A DNA stretch of 64,000 nucleotides. Origin: Anaerolineae bacterium (GTDB lineage: Bacteria; Chloroflexota; Anaerolineae; Aggregatilineales; J027). Every line of letters starts with the position of its first letter. Position 1 is the stretch's first letter. Below the pieces are notes generated by a model. The model had not been told where the DNA came from, ran no database searches, and saw nothing but the letters and a program-made list of their open reading frames with translations. A program made the position numbers and the translations under genes. The DNA lies in contig WBUL01000010.1 of assembly GCA_008933735.1 (NCBI GenBank), forward strand, positions 62,001 through 126,000, written 5' to 3'. Below, piece after piece: positions 10,026 through 19,039 of this stretch.

Positions 10026-13000
10026 ATGCGAATAACTGAGCTACCACCCTTCAATCCACGTCTGGATGATTTCCGGGCAGAGGAATTTCTTCGGCATACC
10101 CTGTCACTGCTGGAGTTTCCCCTTGAACAGGATCAGGACATGCTGGATACTGCGCCCTTTCAACTGAAGGAACCCCCTCCCGCACCCGAACCGCCTATTC
10201 CTTTATTGCCAAGCATCTGGTATCCAAGAGCAACTCAGGAAGTTACCCGATATGTACAGGTCTGGCTGACTCCGCCGCGCAACAGCTACCTTTTTCTGGA
10301 AACAGGCGATGTCATTGAACGGGCAATCCGCCCCCTGCTGGCGGGTCAGGGGCCGGTCACAGTACGCGGCGAGGCGGGAATTGGAAAAACGGCGCTGCTC
10401 GCATATATCGCCCATCACGCACGCACGCGGCAGCGTTTCCGCCGTATCTGGTGGTTCGATGACGCGACACGGGTAGGACAGGCCGCTGCAATCACACTCG
10501 AACGTGCTCATGTGATGGGAGAACCCGACCCCATTCGGCAGTTGCAGCTTCTTTCACGTGAACTTGATGATGCCACGTTGATCATTGTAGATAACCTGTA
10601 TCCCGAACACTTTCTCCTGGACTCGATCCTGAAACTGTCGCCATTTGTGCTGGTTGGTGTAGAAACACCCCCTGAAATTCCCGAAGAAGATGAGTATGGT
10701 AATCCGGTTGTGCCTCAAGACCCGCCGAATACAGTCACGCTGCGGCGCTGGACACAAAATGACGCCGTTAATTTATTGGCACAAACGGCCAATCTGCATG
10801 ACCCTCATAAAAATGCCATCCCGCGGGAACTGCGCCCTCTGCTGGATGAACTGGTCATGCTGCTGGATTTTCACCCGCTGGCCGTTGTGGTCGCGGCAGC
10901 CCTGGTCAAGGATGATGAGCTCACCATTGAACAGCTCCTAAACAGCCTTCATGCCATAACACAGGAATCTGATCCTGAAGCCATTCTGCATCTGTGTCTG
11001 GATACGATGCCGGTCGAGTACCAGCGTTTGCTGGAAGGATTCGGCGCGTTTTCGCCGCTGGGAACACATACAGAAGCCCTACAAAGCGTCGTTGATATGC
11101 CCGATATGGGACTGCTGCGCGGGCTAACGTATCTCAAACGGCGGCGGCTGATCCGGCACGCAGAACGTTTTGGAGACAGGTACATTGCGGCATCGCTGGC
11201 TTACCGCCGGGTCACCCAGCGCGACCCCAACGCGCCTGGGAGCCGATCAGGAGAGCGGGCACGGGAGTGGACACTGCGCTATGCAGAAAGTTATACCTAT
11301 GATGAAGCAGCACTGTTTGCAGCAGAACATCACCTGCGCCATCTCTATCAAATGGCTGCCAAGTACCAGAAGACGGATTTAACCACACGGCTGAACCGGG
11401 CACTCATGCATTATCTACGGACGTATATGCCTGCATTCGTGCCGCATGATGCCCCACCGCCCCGCCTTACGGGAGAACGTGCAAAGGCTGTTCAGCTAGC
11501 ACGACACGGGCACGAGCTGGCTATGCGGGGCGATTTTGAGCAGGGGCGAGAAGTGCTTAAAACGGCAGTTACAGCAATCCGGGAACATGGCTCTGAACAT
11601 GACCGGGCTGAAGCAATGGTCATGCTTGCCCAGATCGAGGACAGCTATGGAGACGCAGCCGCTGCCAGTAGACTGCTGGAAGAAGCCGCCAAGCTGGTTT
11701 TTGAGCTGAATGCTGAGGAGTCCGTCAGTGTTGTGCGGTTAGGGCTGGCAATGACCTATCGCCACCAGAATCGCTTGAAAGAAGCTCTGGCGGTGCTGGA
11801 TGAGTCGTGGGGAACCAACGCCGAACGTGCCCGTATCTACCGGTTAATGGGCAAACTGGATGAAATGGTCAGGGTGCTGGAAGTCGATGATGCACTGACG
11901 CCATATGCCAAAGCGGAAAGCTATCTGCAAGCCGGGCAGTATGCCGAAGCGCTGGAAGCCATTTCGGAGGACAACACCCCGCTGAGCCATCATCTTCGTG
12001 CCATGATTTATCACTTTCAGGGGGAATACGAGACTGCCATTCGGGGCTACGACATGGCCTTACAATCTTATGCCCCCGATGACCCGTCCAAAGCACGCAC
12101 CTGGCGTGCAATGGCCTCGATCCTGGCGCTGCAAGAAAAATACGACACCGCTGAGCAGACCTTAGACAGTGCCCTGCGAAACCTTGAAAAATATCCTGAC
12201 GCCCTTCAACGCGGGCGCACGCTTTCTTTGCTGGCAGCAGTACATTTGCGACGCGGGGCAAATCGAGCCGCCCTTGAAACCGCAACTCAGGCCGTACAAG
12301 AACTGGCTGATGACCACGAAACCTTAGCTGATGCATACAGAACATGGGGGCGTGCAAGCTGGCGTCTGGGCCGGTATGATGAAGCGTTATCCGCCTTCCT
12401 TCAGGAATCCGAACATGCCCAGAGCTCGCCCCGCCGTGATGAGATTCGGATTGGTATTGCACTGTTCCATATTGCCGAATGTTACCATGTGCTGGGTGAG
12501 CTTGACCGCGCTGTGGCAAATCTCCGTCGAGCGATGACTCAAATCAAGCCGGAAGACGCGCCACAGGTGTATTTATTAACCCTGGTCGCCCTCTATCGGG
12601 CGCTTTTTGAACGTGAACGGTTTAGCGATGCCTTAGAAGTCTGCCAGAAGGCGCTGGCCTTTTTAGACAAGAATCCTCCGCCAGATTTGCAGCATTTAGG
12701 GTACATGCTGGCGCAGTATGTCCGTATTTGTCAGACAATGAACATGCATCCAGCAGCACAGCGCAGTTATGCACGTTGGCTGACTACGCTGGCGGGTCGT
12801 GCCGATGCACTGACCGATGAAAACCGTCCTGCGTTGGCAGTACTTGCACTCTCACTCGCTGCGCGTAGTCTGCTTTCTTATAAACGAGTTGATGAAGCCC
12901 TGCCCATTGCTGAAGAGGCGATGCGGATGGCAGAAACCCATTTTGCCGGGCACCCGGCGGCATGGTCGGCACGCCGCGATTATGGGATAGCCCTGGTCGA

Positions 13001-14918
13001 AACGAAACAGTGGCAGGCTGCCCACGATACCTTACATCCGCTTCTCATGGCCGCTATTCAGAACGAGCCCCATACCTATGCGGCGGTATGCGAGGGGGTC
13101 GGTCTGGCGCTTCACCACCTCGGTGAATACCATACCGCACTGAACCACTTTTTCACGGCGCTGGACGCACAGCCGATTCGCCATAAACAGGGGCTGATCT
13201 TTGAACATATAGCACAAAGCTACCTCGGTATCGGCGAAACTACCCGCGCCGTCGAAAATTTTAACGAAGCCCTCAAGTTTTTAGACCCGCAAAATGTCCC
13301 AGGCGATATAGCCCGGGTTTTAACGGCGCTGGCCCACACACTGGCGGGTATGAATCGGTATGGGGACGCAATTGCCGTCTACGAAAATGCCCTCAAGATG
13401 CTTACCTCCCTACCGGAAGCCTTACCCCTCAACACGGTCAAAGTATACGTCAGCCTTGGGCACAGCAACCGGATGCAGGGGCAGTTGCGCGAAGCCGCTC
13501 GTGCTTATCAGGATGCGCTGGATATTCTCGCCAAGCACCAGATTCACACACCCAGCGAACACCGGGAAATTTTGCTGCATCTGGCACGGACAAAACAGGC
13601 TCTTGAGAAATACGATGAAGCCATCGTCGCCTTTGAACTTGCCCGCGACGAAGCGAATGACTTTGGGGATGCTCTGGAAGTGGGCAATATCACTCGTGAA
13701 CTCGGTGAAGCGGAACACACTGGCGGGTATTTGGAGCGCAGCCTGCGAACCTATGAAGATGCACTTGCCTACCTGACGCCAGAGTACCCCAAAGAACGAG
13801 CAGCAGCCTTACGCAGTTATGGGCGAGCGCTGGCACAGGCAATGCGTTTTGACGAGGCTCGTGCCGCTTGGAATGAAGCCCTTGCGATTACAACGGATAT
13901 AGCCCCTCTGGAGATCGCGCTGACCCACCATGCCATCGGGCAGGCGTTTGTAGCACAAAAAGTCTTTGATAATGCCGCCGAAGCCTACCGCCGTGCCCTG
14001 AAATATCATCCGGAAGGCACCGTAGAAGCAGCCTCCACTTACCGTGAACTCGGCAAAACCCTGCTGGCGGCAAACAAACCTCCGGAGGCCATTGCCCCAC
14101 TGCAAACCTCATTGGAAATTGAGAAAAAACAGCCGCAGCAGTCGAACGCCCGCCTGATAAAAACCCTGGAGTTGCTCGGACAGGCTGAAGAACTCAGTGG
14201 TAACCGGCTTAATGCCATCGCTCGCTACCATGCACTCCTGGTTTATATGGATCAGCGCTTCCAGCCACAGCCCTACGCAGCCATCTTGCGTATTTTGGGA
14301 CGCCTTTATGCTGAGGAGAAGAACTGGGAAAACAGCCAGAAAGCTCTGAATGAATCCCTTGAATTGGAACTCGCCCTTAAGCCGCGGGATGACAGCCGTA
14401 TTGCCAGCACCCTTCGCATGATTGCCGACGCTTACCACATGGAGGGAAATCTTGAAAAAGCCGCTAACGCCTATAAAAAAATGGCGACCTATGCCAACCT
14501 CTCCACAGAAGAAGCGAATCGGCTTCGCACCGCCTTGAGTGATCTGGAAAAACACCGCGCTACCTTAACGGCAGCACTGGATTCGCTGGCTGTCCTGCGA
14601 AAGACGAACGCCCATCCAAGAGATTTTGCTTATGTGTATGCGCTGATTGTCCGGACGTATTACCTTTTAAGCGATCTGATGGAAAGTCAGCGTGCGATGC
14701 AAAAGCTGATCGAACTGCTCAATACTTACACGGACTCTTTCAATCTGGATGACGAACGTCCCGAATTCCGTACATTGGCGCATCTGCGGCTGGCGATTCA
14801 GTACGAACAGCAGAAAGATAAAGCCCGCGCTCGTGATCATTACCGTGCCGCCATGAAAACCAATACGGATACTGCGATGGGCTGGCTGCTGGAGCGGGGT
14901 CTGGAAGCTGTCAACTAA
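10026..14918 (+). CDS. STAND/NB-ARC-like ATPase with very long TPR array (1630 aa)
   Basis: Walker A GEAGIGKTAL, Walker B-like DDATLIIVDN, followed by many TPR units (e.g. YAKAESYLQAGQYAEALEAI, ARVLTALAHTLAGMNRYGDAIAVYENAL). Confidence 0.88.
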   Translation: MRITELPPFNPRLDDFRAEEFLRHTLSLLEFPLEQDQDMLDTAPFQLKEPPPAPEPPIPLLPSIWYPRATQEVTRYVQVWLTPPRNSYLFLETGDVIERAIRPLLAGQGPVTVRGEAGIGKTALLAYIAHHARTRQRFRRIWWFDDATRVGQAAAITLERAHVMGEPDPIRQLQLLSRELDDATLIIVDNLYPEHFLLDSILKLSPFVLVGVETPPEIPEEDEYGNPVVPQDPPNTVTLRRWTQNDAVNLLAQTANLHDPHKNAIPRELRPLLDELVMLLDFHPLAVVVAAALVKDDELTIEQLLNSLHAITQESDPEAILHLCLDTMPVEYQRLLEGFGAFSPLGTHTEALQSVVDMPDMGLLRGLTYLKRRRLIRHAERFGDRYIAASLAYRRVTQRDPNAPGSRSGERAREWTLRYAESYTYDEAALFAAEHHLRHLYQMAAKYQKTDLTTRLNRALMHYLRTYMPAFVPHDAPPPRLTGERAKAVQLARHGHELAMRGDFEQGREVLKTAVTAIREHGSEHDRAEAMVMLAQIEDSYGDAAAASRLLEEAAKLVFELNAEESVSVVRLGLAMTYRHQNRLKEALAVLDESWGTNAERARIYRLMGKLDEMVRVLEVDDALTPYAKAESYLQAGQYAEALEAISEDNTPLSHHLRAMIYHFQGEYETAIRGYDMALQSYAPDDPSKARTWRAMASILALQEKYDTAEQTLDSALRNLEKYPDALQRGRTLSLLAAVHLRRGANRAALETATQAVQELADDHETLADAYRTWGRASWRLGRYDEALSAFLQESEHAQSSPRRDEIRIGIALFHIAECYHVLGELDRAVANLRRAMTQIKPEDAPQVYLLTLVALYRALFERERFSDALEVCQKALAFLDKNPPPDLQHLGYMLAQYVRICQTMNMHPAAQRSYARWLTTLAGRADALTDENRPALAVLALSLAARSLLSYKRVDEALPIAEEAMRMAETHFAGHPAAWSARRDYGIALVETKQWQAAHDTLHPLLMAAIQNEPHTYAAVCEGVGLALHHLGEYHTALNHFFTALDAQPIRHKQGLIFEHIAQSYLGIGETTRAVENFNEALKFLDPQNVPGDIARVLTALAHTLAGMNRYGDAIAVYENALKMLTSLPEALPLNTVKVYVSLGHSNRMQGQLREAARAYQDALDILAKHQIHTPSEHREILLHLARTKQALEKYDEAIVAFELARDEANDFGDALEVGNITRELGEAEHTGGYLERSLRTYEDALAYLTPEYPKERAAALRSYGRALAQAMRFDEARAAWNEALAITTDIAPLEIALTHHAIGQAFVAQKVFDNAAEAYRRALKYHPEGTVEAASTYRELGKTLLAANKPPEAIAPLQTSLEIEKKQPQQSNARLIKTLELLGQAEELSGNRLNAIARYHALLVYMDQRFQPQPYAAILRILGRLYAEEKNWENSQKALNESLELELALKPRDDSRIASTLRMIADAYHMEGNLEKAANAYKKMATYANLSTEEANRLRTALSDLEKHRATLTAALDSLAVLRKTNAHPRDFAYVYALIVRTYYLLSDLMESQRAMQKLIELLNTYTDSFNLDDERPEFRTLAHLRLAIQYEQQKDKARARDHYRAAMKTNTDTAMGWLLERGLEAVN

Positions 14919-15003
14919 ACATCAGGAAAGCGGTGAAAAATCAGCCGTGCAAGTAAATTCCTGATTTGCTATCCTATCTAACAGGAGAAGGTAGGTGGTG
15001 TTT

Positions 15004-16074
15004 ATGAGAAAAACGTTTGTATTGTTATTCGTTGTTCTGAATTTGATGATCATTGCTGTGCCGCAGGTGCAGGCGACAGGCAGTTTATTCGAACAATGTT
15101 TACAGACACCTAACGGCCCTGGCTGTCAGGCAGGTCTGCCCGCCGCACATTACCAGATGCTGATGGATGAAATGCTGCTCAATCCAGAACCGAACGTGCG
15201 TCCTTTGCCGACCAACGAAATTGAAGTGGCGCGTTTCGCGTTTCGCCGCCTGACAAATCCCGGCGGAACGACCATTTTTAACGCCCCCGGCGGCGCCCCG
15301 ATTGGCACAGTGGCCCCCGGATTCAATTACGTGACCGTGCAGGGTTCACAGGATGGGTACTTACAGATTGATCCGGGACAATGGGTGTTGGAAAGCGATA
15401 CCGCCGTTGCTCGTCCCAGCACTTTCTCAGGCGTACTGCTGGATCGTGAAAGTATGGAATATCCGATGGCCTGGGTGCTGATTCCGAGCTTTCCCGCGTC
15501 TTATCCCGGTGCAGAGGGCGACAAGAGCCGTCCTCGCCTGGAGCGATACACACGGGTGAATATCTTTGAGACCGTTGAGGTAGATGGATGGCGCTGGTAT
15601 CTGATCGGGCCAGAATCGTGGATCAAACAGACCTCAGTTGCCAAAATCCTGTTCATCGACAAGCCTGCTGAAATCAAAGGGCGCTGGGCTGCCGTCGATT
15701 TATATGAACAGGTCTTGGTCGCTTACGACGAGGAGACTCCCGTTTTTGCCACCCTCATTTCGTCCGGTCTGCCACAATGGGCAACCAATGAGGGAACCTT
15801 CCAGACCTGGACACGGATTGCGAACGGCAGCATGAGCGGCGCGGAAGGGCAGGCAGATTTTTACAGCCTTCAAAATGTTCCCTGGACGCTGTATTTTGAT
15901 GGGTCAATCAGTTTGCATGGGACATATTGGCATGACGGATTTGGTTATCGGCATAGTCATGGCTGCGTCAACATGACCCTGACCGACTCCTACTGGTTTT
16001 TCCAGTGGACGATGGACGGCGGCATTGAAAAGCCCTGGGTGCATGTCTGGGCATCAGGTGAATACATAGAATAA
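15004..16074 (+). CDS. L,D-transpeptidase (YkuD) family, secreted
   Basis: Signal peptide MRKTFVLLFVVLNLMIIAVPQVQA; catalytic motif SLHGTYWHDGFGYRHSHGCVNMT. Confidence 0.9.
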   Translation: MRKTFVLLFVVLNLMIIAVPQVQATGSLFEQCLQTPNGPGCQAGLPAAHYQMLMDEMLLNPEPNVRPLPTNEIEVARFAFRRLTNPGGTTIFNAPGGAPIGTVAPGFNYVTVQGSQDGYLQIDPGQWVLESDTAVARPSTFSGVLLDRESMEYPMAWVLIPSFPASYPGAEGDKSRPRLERYTRVNIFETVEVDGWRWYLIGPESWIKQTSVAKILFIDKPAEIKGRWAAVDLYEQVLVAYDEETPVFATLISSGLPQWATNEGTFQTWTRIANGSMSGAEGQADFYSLQNVPWTLYFDGSISLHGTYWHDGFGYRHSHGCVNMTLTDSYWFFQWTMDGGIEKPWVHVWASGEYIE

Positions 16075-16098
16075 TCGTCCAACTTAGCCAAAGTGACA

Positions 16099-16126
16099 GG
16101 GCTGCTCATTTTCGCAGCCCTTTTTT
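16099..16126 (+). terminator. Intrinsic terminator
   Basis: GGGCTGC-tcattttc-GCAGCCC followed by TTTTTT. Confidence 0.88.
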
Positions 16127-16164
16127 GTTGTCTGGATGTTAAAATTGCCCCATGAGGACAGCGC

Positions 16165-16932
16165 ATGACCATTGTTAAACCTGAAGACTATGACAAGCTG
16201 CGAGAAGCGGGCCGGATAAATGCTCAGATTCTCGCCACACTGCGGGAAATCATTCGCCCCGGAATGCGTACCATCGAGTTAGATGAGATTGCGTGCGGCC
16301 TCCTGCATCAATATGGAGCAGAATCGGCCTTCCTCAACTATGCTTTTCCCGGCGGCAAACATCCCTATCCCGGTCACATCAACGTCAGTGTCAATGAAGA
16401 ACTGGTACATGGCATCCCTGGTAAGCGCAGGCTGAATAAAGGGGATGTTGTCACGCTGGACTGCGGTACCAATTACCAGGGGCTGATCGCGGATTCTGCT
16501 ATTACCGTCACGCTTGGCCCTGTACCGGACAGCGTCAAACGATTGATTCACGCTACCGAAGAGGCGCTGGAGATTGCCATTCAGCTTGTCAAACCGGGCC
16601 GCAAACTCGGCGACATCTCTTTTGCGATTCAACTGACACTGGAAAAATACCGTGTGCGGATTCCGCCGCAGTTTGGTGGACATGGTGTGGGCTATAAGCT
16701 GCATACCAGCCCGCATATTTCCAACTGGGGTAAGCCCAATACCGGCGACAGCCTGGAAGTTGGCATGGCACTGGCGATCGAGCCAATGGGGATGCTAGGC
16801 AGCCCGAACACAAAACTGATGCGCGACCATTGGACCGTGGTAACAGTAGATAAATCTGTCTGTGCCCATACTGAACACTCGATTCTTGTTCTTGAGCGTG
16901 GTGCGGAAGTGCTGACACGATTACCCAGATAG
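16165..16932 (+). CDS. map: Type I methionyl aminopeptidase
   Basis: HGIPGKRRLNKGDVVTLDCGTNYQGLIADSAITVTLG...FGGHGVGYKLHTSPHISN...MALAIEPM...HTEHSILV. Confidence 0.96.
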   Translation: MTIVKPEDYDKLREAGRINAQILATLREIIRPGMRTIELDEIACGLLHQYGAESAFLNYAFPGGKHPYPGHINVSVNEELVHGIPGKRRLNKGDVVTLDCGTNYQGLIADSAITVTLGPVPDSVKRLIHATEEALEIAIQLVKPGRKLGDISFAIQLTLEKYRVRIPPQFGGHGVGYKLHTSPHISNWGKPNTGDSLEVGMALAIEPMGMLGSPNTKLMRDHWTVVTVDKSVCAHTEHSILVLERGAEVLTRLPR

Positions 16933-17019
16933 TTAGTTAGTGTTTAGTATTGGTTCTTAGAAGCTCGTTTTTTCCTATCAAAAACTGAGAACGAACGGCT
17001 AACAACTGGAGGAGTAGAG

Positions 17020-17937
17020 ATGAAGCAAAATTTGTGGCACGATTTTTCAGCAGGGCCAGATGCGCCAGATTTGATTTACGTAGTGGTCGAAGTCCCCAAA
17101 GCCAGCCGCAATAAATTTGAATATAGCAAAGAAGCTGGCACGATTGCGCTTGACCGTGTGCTGTACAGTCCTCTGCACTACCCTGGCGATTATGGATTCA
17201 TCCCGCGTACTTATTTTGAAGACGGTGACCCCACAGATGTGCTGGTCATGACCAATCAACCGACTTTCCCCGGCTGTATCATCAAGGCCCGCCCAATTGG
17301 GATGTTCAAGATGATTGACAACGGCGCGCTGGATTACAAAGTTCTGGCCGTGCCCGCCGATGATCCCAGTTTCGATGAATACTGGGATGTATCCAATATT
17401 CCCCAGCACTTCCCCAAAGAAGTAGGGCATTTCTTCATGGTTTACAAGGAATTGCAGGGCGCGACTGTCACTAATGAGGGATGGGCGGGGGTACGCGAAG
17501 CCAAAGCGCAAATCCGCCGTTCGATGGAACGGTACAACGACGAGTTTCCGACCCGCACCAGTGAGCGCCAGCAGGTCAGCAGCGGCACAAAATGGGAACG
17601 TGCTTACGGATACAGCCGGGCAGTCCGCGTGGAAAATATGGTCTATGTTGCGGGAACCACCGCCGGGGATGCTGGGGAGGATGCCCGTTCGCAAATGCAC
17701 GGCATTTTTGAAAAAATCAAAACCGCACTCGCCGAAACAGGCGCAAAGCTGGAAGATGTGGTCCGCACCCGGATGTACGTCGTCAACAAAGAAGACATGG
17801 CCACCGTTGCGGAAGTGCATGGCGAATACTTTGAGGACATTCGTCCGGTTTCCACGCTGGTTCAGGTTGCTGGACTGATTGAGCCGCAGTTGAAAGTCGA
17901 AATGGAAGTTGAAGCCATCATCCAGGAAGACTTTTAG
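17020..17937 (+). CDS. Fusion: family I inorganic pyrophosphatase (N) and RidA/YjgF-like domain (C)
   Basis: N-terminal SRNKFEYSKEAGTIALDRVLYSPLHYPGDYGFIPRTYFEDGDPTDVLVM; C-terminal YSRAVRVENMVYVAGTTAGDAGEDARSQMHGIFEKIKTALAETGAKLEDVVRTRMYVVNKEDMATVAEVHGEYFEDIRPVSTLVQVAGLIEPQLKVEMEVEAII in one uninterrupted frame. Confidence 0.93.
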   Translation: MKQNLWHDFSAGPDAPDLIYVVVEVPKASRNKFEYSKEAGTIALDRVLYSPLHYPGDYGFIPRTYFEDGDPTDVLVMTNQPTFPGCIIKARPIGMFKMIDNGALDYKVLAVPADDPSFDEYWDVSNIPQHFPKEVGHFFMVYKELQGATVTNEGWAGVREAKAQIRRSMERYNDEFPTRTSERQQVSSGTKWERAYGYSRAVRVENMVYVAGTTAGDAGEDARSQMHGIFEKIKTALAETGAKLEDVVRTRMYVVNKEDMATVAEVHGEYFEDIRPVSTLVQVAGLIEPQLKVEMEVEAIIQEDF

Positions 17938-18026
17938 ACTCGGCAAAATCCTGAGTATAGAGGTGTTAAATCCAGGGTTAGCACGGGGTGTTGCTAGCCA
18001 GTGGGGGTTTATCATAAAATAAGGCT

Positions 18027-18251
18027 ATGCGAGGCTTATATGATAGACGCGGCGAGTGTTTTGGCTACGTTGTGGGCAGCAAAGTGTATGATCTGGAACA
18101 CCGACAGTCTGGGACACGAACGCCAAAGGAGATTCTGGATTTGACAGGTCAGCGTGTCTGGCATATTGACCGCGATGGCCTGTATGATGAACACTGGCAG
18201 TGTATCGGGTTTATAGGCAGCCCCGTTGAGGATAACCATGACTACAGATAG
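18027..18251 (+). CDS. Small protein with internal GLYD..G..xG[YF] repeats (4-fold beta-flower-like)
   Basis: MRGLYDRRGECFGYVVG... and ...RDGLYDEHWQCIGFIGSPV repeat within 74 aa. Confidence 0.6.
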   Translation: MRGLYDRRGECFGYVVGSKVYDLEHRQSGTRTPKEILDLTGQRVWHIDRDGLYDEHWQCIGFIGSPVEDNHDYR

Positions 18252-18558
18252 AATGCGTGAGGAAAGAATAACCTGGCTGCGTGTCGAGTTTGCTGAGGCA
18301 ATCGAACACTGTGAACGCGGCGATATGACCCGTCGTGACCTGCATACCCACAGCACACAGCACACCACCCAGGAAGAAATCGATGCCCTTGGCGATGAAC
18401 TGCTGCGGTATGCGTTCTGGGCGATGCAGCATTATCTTCACCAACCCGCCTGCTGGGCCCCCACTGCGGAGGAAATGGCTTACCTCAAGCGCTGCCTGCG
18501 TGACGAAGATCTGTTTGACACCGACCAGGTAGAATTTTCGGTGCGGCATGGCAGTTAA
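18238..18558 (+). CDS. Hypothetical protein
   Basis: MTTDRMREERITWLRVEFAEAIEHCERGDMTRRDLHTHSTQHTTQEE...; overlaps both neighbours, consistent with translational coupling. Confidence 0.6.
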   Translation: MTTDRMREERITWLRVEFAEAIEHCERGDMTRRDLHTHSTQHTTQEEIDALGDELLRYAFWAMQHYLHQPACWAPTAEEMAYLKRCLRDEDLFDTDQVEFSVRHGS

Positions 18559-19039
18559 AAAACTCAACTCGATGCGTCTGCTGGAACAGCACAACATTCC
18601 CTATGAGGTTATCGAGTTCCCTGACACGATTCATGATGCGCTTGAACTGGCTGAGGCGGTAGGGGTACCGCCTCATATGGTTTATAAAACCCTGGTGGTG
18701 GATACAGGCGACTCCAAAAAACCGCTGCTGGCTCTCATCGCCGCCCATCGCCGCCTTGATCTCAAAAAGCTGGCTGCCGCTGCTGGCTTTAAAAAACTCA
18801 CGATGGCCCCTCATGCCAGCGCCGAACAATGGACTGGTTTAAAAACTGGAGGCATTTCCCCGCTCGCGCTTGTGGCCAAAAACTGGAAGGTTTTCATTGA
18901 CCAGCCCGCCACCCAGCTTCAGCAGATCATGCTGAGCGCGGGGCAGCGTGGGGTGAATCTGCGCGTGCCTATCCAATCTTTGCTTCAGGTCCTAAAGCCC
19001 ACGATTGCGGAAATTTCTGACGACGGTGATGAGCAGTGA
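18548..19039 (+). CDS. ybaK: YbaK/EbsC family Cys-tRNA(Pro) deacylase
   Basis: MRLLEQHNIPYEVIEFPDTIHDALELAEAVGVPPHMVYKTLVVDTGD...KKLTMAPHASAEQWTGLKTGGISPLAL. Confidence 0.85.
   Translation: MAVKKLNSMRLLEQHNIPYEVIEFPDTIHDALELAEAVGVPPHMVYKTLVVDTGDSKKPLLALIAAHRRLDLKKLAAAAGFKKLTMAPHASAEQWTGLKTGGISPLALVAKNWKVFIDQPATQLQQIMLSAGQRGVNLRVPIQSLLQVLKPTIAEISDDGDEQ

Noticed and set aside
16941-17000. GTTCTTAG...CTGAGAAC hairpin before the PPase-RidA gene
   Set aside because: Long loop and a G:U mismatch; not strong enough to call a regulatory element.
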